Made by a program: the position numbers and the translations under genes
The notes under the pieces: generated by a model
Told to the model about the DNA's origin: nothing
Databases searched by the model: none
What the model saw: the letters and a program-made list of their open reading frames with translations, nothing else
Assembly: GCA_003255025.1 (NCBI GenBank)
Contig: QANY01002785.1
Span: 342,043-406,042, forward strand
Direction of reading: 5' to 3'
Length of the DNA stretch: 64,000 nt
Source of the DNA: Datisca glomerata
Lineage: Eukaryota > Streptophyta > Magnoliopsida > Cucurbitales > Datiscaceae
Part shown: positions 20,799 to 31,309 of the stretch, one piece after another
How positions within the stretch are numbered: position 1 is the stretch's first letter
Layout of the letters: each line of letters starts with the position of its first letter

Positions 20799-21722
20799 TT
20801 AAAAAGACGCAAGGCCATGAAAACTCCCCACTTCAGTAATTGTTTTTTGTCTTGGCAATTGCTTAACTGCCTCAACCTTAGCCTCATCTACGTGCAATCC
20901 ATCTCCAGAAACTACGTACCCCAAAAACAGTACCCTTGGAGTCATAAAAATACACTTCTTCTTTGCTACATAAAACTGTTCCTTGCTAAGCACAACTAAA
21001 ATCTCTCTCACATGCTGCAGATGTTCTTCAAAGTTAGTACTATAAATTAGAATATCATCAAAATATACTACGATGGATTAACCAATAAAAGGCCTCAACA
21101 ACTTATTCATCACGCACATAAACGTGCTAGGGGCATTTGACAACCTAAGGGCATCACGAACCATTCATACAACCCCTCATGAGTTTTAAAATCTTTTTTC
21201 CACTCATCCCCATGCCTAACCCAAATGTGGTAGTAACCACTCTTTAAATCAAGTTTAGTGAACATAGTAGCTGCACTAATATGATCTAATAAATCATCCA
21301 AGTGGGGAATAGAAATCGATACTTGACAGTAATTTTGTTGATGGCCCTACTATCCACACACATTTGCCAAGAACCATCTTCTTGGGCGTCTATAAAGCTG
21401 GTACAACATGGGCTCCTATTCTCTCTTATATGCTCGTTGACCAATAACTCCTCGACCTGTCTGTGCATCTCCTCATGCTCTCGAGGACTCATCCCGTAGT
21501 CCTACTAGGTAAAACTACACCTGGAGCCAGATCTATATGGTGTTGTATATCACATAGTGGTGGCAATCCATCTGGTAATTTATCTAGAAACGCACCAGAA
21601 AATTCTACTAACAAAGGAGCCACCACATGTGGACCTGTTATAGACTTTTCAGTATCATTTCCAATCAACACAAATACTGCCTTTGAATCCTGTAACTCCT
21701 CATCAAATTGAGGGAAAGACAA
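20799..21722 (-). pseudogene. Gypsy-1 reverse transcriptase
   Basis: Minus strand: FLDKLPDGLPPLCDIQHHID (linker), [77 protein letters not shown], then the intact catalytic VVYFDDILIYS at about 21072-21040, and KKCIFMTPRVLFLGYVVSGD GLHVDEAKVEAVKQLP. At least four frame changes or stops separate the pieces. YFDD is conserved although the gene is broken. Confidence 0.88.
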
Positions 21723-21779
21723 TAAATTCGTACTACTCCTTACAGCTACGTCTCGAACCCTATTTCAAATTCTAAAATC

Positions 21780-22320
21780 TTTGATACAAAACCCATTGAT
21801 AATTATAAGGCAAAAATGCAGCTCGCAGGTGTTTCTTCATCTTTTCCTAGGAAAAATTTTTTGACTTACCTAGCCTAGTACGAGATAGCTTCAATTTCTG
21901 TCACCATGCTGTAGCCCTCCCACGTAATCTAGTCTCCACCAAAGGTATTCGTTTGTTTCCTGGCACCCTTTTGAAATCTAAAATTTCCTCAACAGTCACC
22001 AATCAATCAAGGAACTCTTCAGCCTAAAGACTACCATGATATTATGGTATTTCAGTCCTCATACCAGCCTCCTATCTCCTATTCTCTTCCTCTGTTGGGA
22101 CTCTCTGCCGCCTACAAAGGATCTGTGGAATGTCCTCGTAGTATTTTCCTCCTTCTTCCCTATATGTAATGTCTACCTAATCTCTCTACCTATTTGGGTT
22201 TTGTGGTTCTGGCGTATTCCTCATATTATGATTTTCGATCATATTAGCCATCTTCTCGGTAAACTGTTCCAACATCCATTCCATTCAGTTGTCCACAATC
22301 TGCCCGATTTGATGCTCTAA
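21780..22320 (-). pseudogene. Gypsy-1 gag remnant
   Basis: Minus strand pieces LEHQIGQIVDNWMEWMLEQF, RNFKISKVP-type residues with ETRLRGRATA-like and WW.KLKLSRTRLGKSK-like segments, split by stops. The space between primer site and RT is only about 0.7 kb, so most of gag and protease is deleted. Confidence 0.5.
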
Positions 22321-22412
22321 CGGAGCACCATCATCACTCTTATAAACCTTCTCAACTCACTACTGTCGCTGTTGATTTCGTCACAGTGCCTTGAACAATA
22401 TAGATTAGTTTT

Positions 22413-22427
22413 AGCTTCGATACCAAC
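22413..22427 (-). other. Gypsy-1 primer binding site
   Basis: Minus strand TTGGTATCGAAGC directly after the 5' LTR, close to the tRNA-Met-type TGGTATCAGAGC. Confidence 0.75.
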
Positions 22428-22646
22428 TAATGTAATGGAAAGCCTCGATAAAACCCTAACCATAACAAAAACTCAGTTACGATAAGTAAACCCAATCTTA
22501 CATGTATATCTTTGAATAAGCTTCGATTTGATATCTTATGACCCATGTGGTATAACCCGAGTCAATAGTTACGCCCTCTAGAAGTTGGCCTACACATGCC
22601 ACGATCCATTTGTTCAAGAAATTCTAAAGCTACACCATCTGCATCA
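22428..22646 (-). repeat. Gypsy-1 5' LTR (shortened)
   Basis: 219 bp. Shares GGAAAGCCTC, GAGTCAATAGTTACG, CCATTTGTTCAAGAAAT and CATCTGCATCA blocks with the 3' LTR; the middle is shorter. Confidence 0.85.
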
Positions 22647-22651
22647 GGTAT

Positions 22652-22930
22652 CTAATCCACCAAACCTCCAAACCATTCTGCTCTCTATAGGGAGAATTAG
22701 AGAGATCATGATTATGATCAAGATAATTTCTTGAATTCAATGATTATTGATAACCATGTTTTTAAGACATCGAGTAGGTCCCATGTTTAGAAAAAATCCA
22801 TCTACAAGAATTAGTTATGGGAACCCGAAGAAGGGGAATATTAGCAATGATGACATCCTTCTCAACAGAAAAAGATATATAAATATTGAAAACTTTACTG
22901 TAGTACCCCCTCACACCTTGAAGGAATAAG
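22652..22930 (-). pseudogene. LINE remnant, upstream part
   Basis: Minus strand encodes KDVIIANIPLLRVPITNSCR WIFSKHGTYSMS, the I..IPL..(15-17)..W..SK.G.YSVKSGY pattern that precedes the zinc-binding region in plant LINE reverse transcriptases. It is in the same orientation as 17630-18462. With one GGTAT copy removed, the two pieces become neighbours. Confidence 0.6.
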
Positions 22931-23029
22931 AAAATCAACCACCACTGAAACTGATGGGTGAGGATGAGAGCAAGGGTAAATATTAAAAACTCTCGGTGTC
23001 CAAGGATTATACCAAATCAAGGGTATATA

Positions 23030-23517
23030 TATACGAGGTGGATTGGCACTTGTACGTGTAATAAAAATTAGAACTTTCAATATTTTATTGCAAACAAAAT
23101 CTAATTTATAGGCTTAAACACAAAATCATGATCAATTCCACCATAATTTTCATTGACTTGGTGCTACGAGAATAAGAATTATGACATTTCAAATATCCTA
23201 CAAACAAAACTAATTTAGAGATTTAGATACAAAATCATGATGTATTAGCTTACCTGTAGTAGGAGAGCAAGGGTATATACATATTAGGCGAGTTGGCACC
23301 TACAAGGCACGTGCAATAAGAATTACAACATTCAAATTTCTATTGCAAACAAAGTCTAATTTAGAGGCTTAAACATACAATCATGATCAATTCCACCATA
23401 ATTATCATAGGCTTTGTACTACGAGAATAACAATTACCACATTCAAAATCTCTTACAAATAAAGTCTAATTGAGAGACTTATATATAAAATGATGATGCA
23501 TCAGCTCACCTGTAATT
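23030..23517. repeat. ~245-bp direct repeat x2, each with an internal ~120-bp dimer
   Basis: Copies at about 23025-23266 and 23267-23517. Both contain GAGAGCAAGGGTA, TTGGCAC, CGTGYAATAARAATTA, ATTGCAAACAAARTCTAATTTA, ATCATGATCAATTCCACCAT, TACGAGAATAA and AGCTYACCTGTA. Within each copy the second half (ACAAAYAAARTCTAATT..) is a degenerate version of the first, giving a dimer-of-dimers. Confidence 0.8.
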
Positions 23518-24521
23518 AGTGTGAGCATCAACACCATTCCAATCACCCTAGTTAACCAAATAAAGAACATAAGTCGATAATTTCAAAATTGTGCAAACTA
23601 TAATTCTAGAATACTGAGAACAAAATGCCAGAACAATTGTTCGAGCACGGCGTGGCAAATCAGCAAGAAACATAAAGAACTAAAGAGATATCAAACTCAC
23701 TATTCAAAGACCAATAAAGTACAAATTATTCAGACATACAAATTGAATTCTCAATGAAAAAAGAATAGATTAGAAAATAGAAGTCCAAAACGACATAATT
23801 TTTTTAAATAAACTAAGAATCAGATCTTAAACTATCCAATCAACTAAACTCTTTCACCTTAAAATACATGTACAAAAGTCGAACAACTAAAACAAAAGCT
23901 CAAATGAAATATATAATCACAAAACAATTAAACGGATGTGTTGAAAAAATTTATTAGAAACAAAGATTTTAAGATGCATCAAAGATCGAATTGAGAAAAA
24001 ATCAACAGAACAATATATTGTAATTTACAGATCATGAAAATAAATGAAGGTTAAGCAAGTCAATTCATCTAATCTAGCAAACCTGAATGATCTACACATT
24101 CTAATCAAGAGAAGGGAAATCAACACTCAACAGAACAACATATTCATATACTGCAGTGGAAAAGAGAAACCTGGACGGGAAACATGTTGCTCGGGAAACC
24201 TGAGCGTCGTCACTGTCGGGAAGGACAAGACTCGAGGAGGAGGACGTCATTGTTGTATGGAGGGAGAAGAAGTAGAGGAGGAGGCTGGACACTGTCACCA
24301 TTAGGAGGAGCGTGATATTCGGGGGAAATTCGGGGAATTTAGGCTTTTTTATAGTAGGGATTAAAAATTAAAACTATTAAGTCTAAATCTGAAATAAAGG
24401 ACTAAAAATAAAAGTTATAGTAGAGTCACAATTAAAAAATCAATGACGTCAAAAATTAGAAAAGGTCAAAAATAAAAAAATTTCCTTACTAAAAACTAAT
24501 AACTTTTTTGAGTGAGGTCCT
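23518..24521. other. No recognised gene
   Basis: AT-rich unassigned DNA. An 86-codon plus frame at 24044 and a 66-codon minus frame at 24301 overlap on opposite strands and resemble nothing I know. Confidence 0.4.
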
Positions 24522-24566
24522 TTGACCCCACCCTCTTACACGCGGCTCTGCCACTGCACCTTCCAG

Positions 24567-24756
24567 AACATGCCTTTCATAAAAAATTCCCTACACCACG
24601 TTGGAGACAATATTATAGCAACAACTACATGTCTACTGTCTCAGGAATCTAACACATCTGTTCGTGTGATGGAGGGAAAATTCTACAATGCTTACCGTAT
24701 TGATGCTGTGCCTTTTATGGCCCTTGCAGTAATCCTAGCCATGCAGGCCCTGGAAG
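24567..24756 (+). other. Exon-like segment of an unrecognised protein
   Basis: An open 63-codon segment bounded by an acceptor-like TGCACCTTCCAG and a donor-like GAAG/GTAGCAAG. It encodes NMPFIKNSLHHVGDNIIATT and, near its end, VMEGKFYNAYRIDAVPFMAL AVILAMQALEG. The frame also stays open upstream and past the donor into a T-rich stretch. I do not recognise the protein. It could be a surviving host exon or a captured one. A phase-1 donor would fit the acceptor at 27883. Confidence 0.35.
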
Positions 24757-24796
24757 GTAGCAAGTTACTTTACTTTTCAATTTTTTTGTTTTTTTT

Positions 24797-25450
24797 ATTT
24801 TTGGAGTTCAACAAATATGTACAGAGATTGAAAAACATAGTAAATTAATATTTGTTGCTAGAGTTCAACAAAAATATAGTGGAGTTTAACAAATATATAA
24901 TTAGGTTCAGTGAATATTTCTTGTTGGGGTTCAACAAAAATGTAGTGGGTTCAACAAATATGTAGTATTGTTCAACAAATATGTTGTGAGATTCAATAAA
25001 ATATAGAAAATTAATACTTCTTTCTGGAGTACACAAATAATGTAGTGAGATTCAATAAATATGTATTGATGCTCAACGAATATGTTATAGAGTTCAACAA
25101 AATGTAGAAAATTAGGAATTTTTACATTTCAATTAACCCACAACATATTTTTTGAACCCCTCAACATATTATTAATCCCTAACAAAATATTAGTTTTTTA
25201 AATTTTGTTGAACCCTATAACATATTTGTTGAACTCCAATACATATTTATTGAACCCTAGAACATTTTTTGTTGAACCAAACAAGAAATATTAATTTTCT
25301 ACATCTTGTTGAACCCCAGAACATATTTACTGAACCGTAATACATATTTGTTAATTCCAGGAACATATTTTATGAATCCTTTAATATATTTGTTGAATCT
25401 CACTACATTTTTGTTGAACCCCAGCAAGAAAATATTAATTTTCTACATTT
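24797..25450. repeat. Large inverted array of TTCAACAAATATGT repeats
   Basis: The left half (to about 25110) consists of degenerate ~22-bp units containing GTTCAACAAATATGT, and the right half (25130 on) consists of the same units on the other strand (ACATATTTGTTGAAC). A longer motif, GAAAATTAATATTTCTTG, punctuates both halves about every 130-150 bp. The centre is near 25115 and the whole can fold into a long imperfect hairpin. Confidence 0.85.
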
Positions 25451-25461
25451 AGGCAATTTGT

Positions 25462-25735
25462 GTATCCTATGTCGGTGGTTTCGGCACTTTATATCGGCGA
25501 TTTCGACACTCTATTCTGGCGGTTCTTATATTTGTTGTGCTTTTATACTGATGATTTTTCAAAATATACCGGCGGCTTTATATCCAATATCAGTGGTTTT
25601 TGTATATTTACTAGCGGTTTTAGGACTTATACCGACAGTCTTAGGATCCATACCGATGGTTTTTTACCTCTCTCTTATCGCCATGACGCTCGCAGTAAAT
25701 GGCACTCAAAGCCATTTTTACCTATGGCGATCACT
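25462..25735. repeat. Degenerate ~25-bp tandem array with TATACCGRCGGTTTT core
   Basis: About ten units related to TATACCGGCGGTTTTAGGACT, with much drift. Such clusters are common as subterminal repeats of plant DNA transposons, but no element end was found next to it. Confidence 0.6.
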
Positions 25736-25740
25736 ATGTT

Positions 25741-27050
25741 AATCTATTTCCAAAAATTTACCTTTTAAAATTAATTAACGTACTCTCGATTAATCACAAA
25801 GAAAGTTATCGAAATTCTCAATTTCTCAATACAAGCATTAAGCTTCTTCACATATATTTGAAATTAGGTTGAATTAAGTAATAAATTGTCAAAGTAATTG
25901 AACACTTATTCATAAAAGCCGCATGTAAGTATCCTTGATTATGTTGTTGTGACAAGTGAAATAATTTTTCACCATAAAAAATTCTAGATCATGATTTATC
26001 ACTATCAATAAATTTTATATGATTTAACGAACATGTATAACCCCTAAGTCTTATTCATGTATAAAATCAAAATTAATAAGTATGTCATACAATTATATAT
26101 GAATGTAAACTCTAGATCTCTCTCTCTTACAATTATGTCATACATTTATCATTTTCACACATTTAGTCATGGTTAGCCATTTTTATATTCTTAGTCATTT
26201 TCATATACATGACATTTTCATATACTTAGTCATACACTTATGTAAAATCAAGTTTTCTCTCTAAAAGTTTGAAAATTAAAAATCAAATTTTGAAATTTAA
26301 TATTTTATTCTGGATCGTCATTTTATCATGGTCAATAAATTCTAGAATTCTGGTTAACAAACATGTATAACCTAAAGGCCTTATTCATATGTATAATGAC
26401 ATAATTCACTTTTTCACAATTTTTGACTTGTAAAATTAATTACGTCACTTCAAACGGATCGTCTAGATAATTATCGATTGTTCGATCAAAGTATATTTAT
26501 ACAAACACTATTAATTTATAGAATCATAAAATTAATATGTATATCGTACATATATGGATGGTCCGATTCATATGTAAAATCATAAAATAAATGTGTATGT
26601 CACACAATCATATATGAAATATCCAAGTTTATGAAATATCACTCTACTCACAAAAAAATATTTTCCCCCGTAAAATTCTCGCCAAAAGTGCTCCCAAAAT
26701 TTTGAATTTGAAAATTAAAATTTTAAACCTGACATATACAGATAGATCTGGTAATCTATAACGTCGTTTGTGGCAGTTATGGCATTTTCACACATTTTCA
26801 TACACGACCATTTTTCACACAATTTTTGACTTGCAAACATTAAAGATCTTCCCTTATATTTTAAATTTGATTGAATTAACATTCCATAGTGTATTTACAT
26901 GAGTGTCATTAATGTGTTTGATGAAATGTGTGGGGTTTTATAGTGTATTTATATTAGTGTCGTCATTGATCGCCTAGCAGGCAAACGATCGCCTTGATTT
27001 TACCTATTGAAAGATCAATTCTTTACACTTAGTCATCATAATTGACTCAA
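25741..27050. other. No gene; AT-rich with dispersed direct repeats
   Basis: Repeated blocks such as AACATGTATAACC (26030, 26363), TATTCATATGTAA/TATTCATGTATAA and GTATGTCATACAATYATATATGA (about 26080 and 26600) occur at irregular spacing. Early units of the CATTTTCATATACTTAGT minisatellite appear at 26150-26240. Confidence 0.5.
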
Positions 27051-27059
27051 TCGCCATGT

Positions 27060-27608
27060 CTGCATCATATACTTAGTCATTTCACACACTTAGAAATCTT
27101 TACATACTTAGTCATTTTCATATACTGGACCATTTTCATATACTTAGTAAATTTCACACACTTAGTCATTTTTATGTACTTGGCAAATTTTATATAATTA
27201 ACTATTTTTACACACTTAGTCATTTTCATATACTTGGAAAATTTCACATATTTAACTATTTTCCACACACTTAGCTATTTTCATATATTAGTCATTTTCA
27301 CATACTTAATTGATTTCACACACTTAACAATTTTCATATATTAGTCATTTTCACACATTTAATTGATTTCACACATTTAGGTGTTTTCAAATATTAGTCA
27401 TTTTCACACATTTTATACACATAACCATTTTCACACTTAGCCATTTTCATTTACTTAGTCATTTTCATGGGTTTAGCTACATTCACACAATTGGTTGTTT
27501 TCACATATTTTCATACACTTAGCAATTTTCACACACTTGGTCATATCACACACTTGGTCATTTCACATACTTTATCATTTTCACACTTTGTCATTTTCAC
27601 AACTTTGA
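27060..27608. repeat. ~20-bp minisatellite, CACACTTAGTCATTTT core
   Basis: Roughly 25 degenerate copies of TCACACACTTAGTCATTT / TCATATACTTAGTCATTT. The minus strand has a 63-codon frame (27268-27077) with a lysine-rich periodic peptide (KMTKCVKF..), which is a by-product of the repeat. Confidence 0.85.
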
Positions 27609-27882
27609 AATTTCAGATGTTAGAAGAAGCCTTACAAAGACAATAATGTTAACCCTTTTGCTTAAAACAAAATAACCTTTCAACAACTGAATTCTTTACA
27701 CTACTTTCAAATTTCTACACTATATAACTATACAAAATCAACTTAAATGATACACTAAAAAATGATTGTCTTAGTGTCATTATTCTAACAAATCATTTAT
27801 AAAAAAATCCAACCTATGAATCAAGTGAGTGGGAAATTAATTGCTTGAATTTATACCATTTTGTACATGTTTTTTTTTTCAG

Positions 27883-28055
27883 AATTCCTTCTTTACATCA
27901 ACGAGGTTCAATTCCTTCCGAGCCAAACTTATCGACTGAGGCATTTGTGATATTAAGTATTACACCTTGATGCTGGTCATGATGGTGAGATCAATAAGCA
28001 TGGGCAGCCAACATTCGGTCCAAGAGATCCTGCGGAAAAGGTTCTCATCTTCTTT
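27883..28055 (+). other. Exon-like segments of unrecognised protein
   Basis: After a strong acceptor (T-rich run then TTTTTCAG) the frame reads FLLYINEVQFLPSQTYRLRH L then stops. In another frame slightly downstream it reads DAGHDGEINKHGQPTFGPRD PAEK, followed by a GT. The phase fits the donor at 24756. I do not recognise the protein. Confidence 0.3.
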
Positions 28056-28069
28056 GCTGAGGCGATATT

Positions 28070-29370
28070 CTTTCTATATGGACTAGTGTTTTCCATTTCC
28101 TATCGTTTCCACAACCCATACAGTTACATTTTTAAAAACCAAATCAATAAGCTTAAAGACAAGTTCCAGTTGGCTTCTATTTTCCGTGCACTTCAAGGGA
28201 ATGACACAAAGAAAACACAAAGCCCAAACTTATAATGAGGTAAAGAAATATCCCTGTCTTGGTGATGAACTTGAAATTTATGCACTTTAGGATATTTGAA
28301 AGAGCAAGATCAGGAGACTTAGACAACTTAATTACATATTAACCAGTAAAATGAAGATATGACCTTTTAGAAAAATCTGATAATGAAGAGCCAGCTATTT
28401 GGATCCCAATTTCAGCATGTTTGAAGCTGGCAATAATGCGTCTAAATAAGGATATACTTACAATTATACAGATTTCTTAGAATTGCTCTTCTTTGTGAAG
28501 AAAGAGTATAAAACCCTTTAATAGCACACTACTGCAATAAGTTGTAAGAACACTATAAAGTATCATGAAAACGTCCAATTTGGGTCTTTTTGACTCCTTA
28601 TGGAAGTAGAAGCATAGAAAACATCAATTTTCCATTTGCCAACAGGAAATACTGTATATAAAGCAAGCCGATTCTCAAGCATCAAAACCTTATACAAGAC
28701 CGTTCCATAGACAATAAAAAAAGAAAACACCAATGACTGTGCCACATATATTTTCAGAACACAGTTTCTCAAACTATGAGAAAATAAATCGACCTACCTT
28801 TGTTATAGAAACGTTTTCCATTTCTTGCCAAATCACACAATTATAAGATATCCTAATTTCTAGGCACGAAAATTGAAGATTAGAAAATGTTCAGTTTCAA
28901 CAAACATTAGTAATAGCATATAAGAAAGTGATACTGCATACATCTTAGTCTGCCTGTTAATTAAGTAACTTTTAAAAACACAATCTATCCATTTGTATTA
29001 GGAATTTATATTGACTAAGCATCAGTTATACTCTTGCAAAATGTGGAAATAACAAAAAATTATCTAATTACAATAGCGTGGCAAAATTTGCAAACTTGAT
29101 GACATGGGCCAAATAATGAAAAGATAGACATAATTAAACTCCTAATCACCAAAAATCCATATGTACGCGTACGAGACCGAACTTACTTTTTCAAGCTCTT
29201 CTTAGCCATCTTCTTAAGCTTAGAACCAACCGAATCATCTTGTTAAAAGTAATATTTTACTCTCTTGGCATGGGATAGAAGAATAAATATATGAGAGAGG
29301 CTCAACAAAAGCCAAAAACAAAACACATTTCTTTAAAATAGATAAAAGCAAGCATAAAAAGAGAGAGAAA
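28070..29370. other. No recognised gene
   Basis: AT-rich sequence with short frames only. A minus-strand QDDSVGSKLKKMAKKSLKK stretch near 29240-29185 is lysine-rich and unassigned. Confidence 0.4.
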
Positions 29371-29374
29371 TTAC

Positions 29375-29466
29375 CTCAATGCTTTCCACGGTGGGATTGT
29401 TTCAGCGGTTAAGATGCTTCTGAACATCAAGCTTATGCTCGAAAGTACTTAATCTAGCAGTTAGAT
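29375..29466 (-). pseudogene. Neprosin-family (DUF4409/DUF239) first-exon fragment
   Basis: Minus strand encodes LTARLSTFEHKLDVQKHLNR, then after one stop NNPTVESIE, followed by a canonical donor GAG/GTAATTTC at 29374. Plant neprosin-like proteins have a signal peptide, then R..LEVQKHLKRLNKPAVKSI in the activation-peptide domain, where the first exon commonly ends. The following exon (SPDGDIIDCV..) was not found nearby. A hydrophobic, frameshifted signal-peptide-like stretch precedes it at about 29470-29540. Confidence 0.6.
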
Positions 29467-30029
29467 GACTGAGAAATTAGATCATATAAGCAAAACATTA
29501 CAGCCAAACACAAAGGGGAGAGAGTGATAAGAAAAATGCGAGTTGTAGAGCACGACGATTACCTTGTAGAAAATGACAGAGATAGGGCATGACGAAGAGA
29601 CAAAATGATGGAGACACGAGGAGAGCGTCACGATCACCATGGACAGAGCACATCACAAGGAGGGCTTGCGACGCACATGGAGGAAGGCAAAACTGAACTT
29701 GATTAGCCTTTAGGGTTCAAATGAAAATGAAAAGAAAAGGGCAAAAATGTAGAAAAATACAAATCTGATGGTACCTACTTCAAAGTACACAACATATAGA
29801 GAAAGAGAGAGACATAGAGCATGAATGAGAGCACCAGGATCACAAAGGAGAGAAAGAAAGCTACATAAGCAAGAGCAAAAGAAGAAGATTGGGGAAAATT
29901 GTACAAAGAGAAAACTTAATAAAAATGGAAATCCTACGTTTTAGGTTAAAAGGTATAATTTTCAGAAAAAACGTCATAAAAGTATTTGTTAATGATGATT
30001 TTCCTGTGATATAAAAGTTTATAAAATCC

Positions 30030-30262
30030 TGGTTTTTGCCTTAAATAATGGGGACTCCCCGTTATTAAAGGGTTTTAATGACGGGGAATTTCGTCATTAA
30101 AGGCTCCAAAGTTAAAAAAAACTGGATATGGAAAGGCAAAAAACTGCCTTTCCATGACAGTTAAAAAAAGTGCCTTCCCATGGGGAATTCGTCATTAAAG
30201 GGTCCAATGTTTAAATAATCAGTAATGGAAAGGCAAAAAACTGCCTTCCATGACAGTATTTC
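30030..30262. repeat. CACTA-type subterminal repeats
   Basis: Repeated palindromic units such as GGGGACTCCCCGTTATTAAAGG, GACGGGGAATTTCGTCATTAAAGG, GGGGAATTCGTCATTAAAGG and GGAAAGGCAAAAAACTGCC. Units of this kind resemble the GACGGGGAATCCCCGTCAT repeats at 48590-48745 in a clear CACTA element. Confidence 0.65.
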
Positions 30263-30269
30263 TATAAAC

Positions 30270-31300
30270 ATTCATATCATTATATATACATTTATATCTT
30301 CATTAACATTATATATATCAAGAATATAAACATTTATATCAAGCATCACAAGATGTATACATTTGTACCGTATATAATTTTTGACATCTGAACTCAATCA
30401 TTATATCTTCATTAACTTTAAAGCTCAATATAGACAAAACAAAACCAACCAGATTACTACCTTACATGGAAAAACAACATATATGATAGTAATTTTCAGT
30501 CATATGTACATCAGCACTAGCCAGAAGTTATGATTGTCAAAATATAAATCAAATCACAAAGCCATACTCTATATTACCTAGTTGACCTGAACGCAGTAGT
30601 CAGAAAAATTAATTCTTTGGAAGCTCGATATACCCATTAGTGAAAACATTACAATTACGTACACAAACTATGAATACAAGAACCTCACCAGTGCTAGAGC
30701 TTGTAGATTGTGTGAGTCTTTTAAATCCATCTGCTTCTTGTTCACAAGAAAATAAATGAGAAACTTTGATAAGAATCCAACCTAGTCATATTAAGAAACA
30801 TTGACATAGGGATATGCTTTCATCAAATTTTTCCTTGGCTATTTTTGTGGCAACTTTACATATTTTTCCATAGAAATTTTCTTGTTTCATGCACACTTAT
30901 AGCAAAATAGTTGCAATCCTATAATCCTAGTCTGTATGAACAATATTTCCCAAATGGGAATGTTAATAAACTTAATATACAAACATGAAACTCAATTTGA
31001 TTATCATTTCTTCTATGTGCCAGAGCCTCCAGCCGACAATGGTTGGAGAACTTCCATAAATGCTTCCCACTCTGTCGAGGATACTATCGCTTGCTCCTAT
31101 GTAGCACAACACAAACAATTATTTTAAGCAAAACATTGCCAAAAATGGTAATTTATATGGAGTAAGATGCTTAGTGAAATGTGTAAGATATCTTATAGTA
31201 TAGTGTCAATTTATATGGAGTAAGATGCTTAGTAATCGATTAAATAATTATATACATTTTTATAAGATGGTGCTAATTGCTTATATTTTGGTGTTTTATT
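30270..31300. other. No recognised gene
   Basis: AT-rich DNA between subterminal repeats and the Ulp1-like region. GAGTAAGATGCTTAGT within a TTATATGG repeat recurs at 31158 and 31217. Confidence 0.4.
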
Positions 31301-31309
31301 TATTGTAGG

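Larger units (their letters stand above)
18468..22646 (-). mobile_element. Gypsy-1: Ty3/gypsy retrotransposon with perfect target duplication
   Basis: LTRs 18468-18941 and 22428-22646 in direct orientation share TGATGTARTGGAAAGCCTC at one end and CATCTGCATCA at the other (TGATG/CATCA ends). A perfect 5-bp repeat GGTAT flanks it at 18463-18467 and 22647-22651. The interior encodes gag remnant, RT, RNase H, integrase and a C-terminal tail on the minus strand, in gypsy order. RT pattern [16 protein letters not shown] and a pol end running into the 3' LTR suggest a chromovirus of CRM-like type, but no chromodomain was recognised. Confidence 0.9.
27753..30008. mobile_element. Possible CACTA-like element with a neprosin-like exon
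   Basis: Left end CACTAAAAAATGATTG at 27753 and right end (minus strand) CACAGGAAAATCATCATTA at 30008, with a 3-bp repeat ATA on both sides (27750-27752, 30009-30011). A 3-bp duplication is the CACTA rule. The inverted ends match weakly and no transposase is visible. Boundaries are tentative; the exon-like piece at 27883 would lie inside. Confidence 0.35.

Noticed and set aside
22036..22320. 94-codon plus-strand frame
   Set aside because: Antisense of the Gypsy-1 gag remnant.
24797..25450. CRISPR-like repeat array
   Set aside because: Units are degenerate, lack unique spacers of constant length, are inverted around a centre, and the DNA is plant nuclear.
27077..27268. 63-codon minus-strand frame with periodic KMTKCVKF-like residues
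   Set aside because: It is the translation of the 20-bp minisatellite; periodicity follows the DNA repeat and no start, promoter or homologue supports it.
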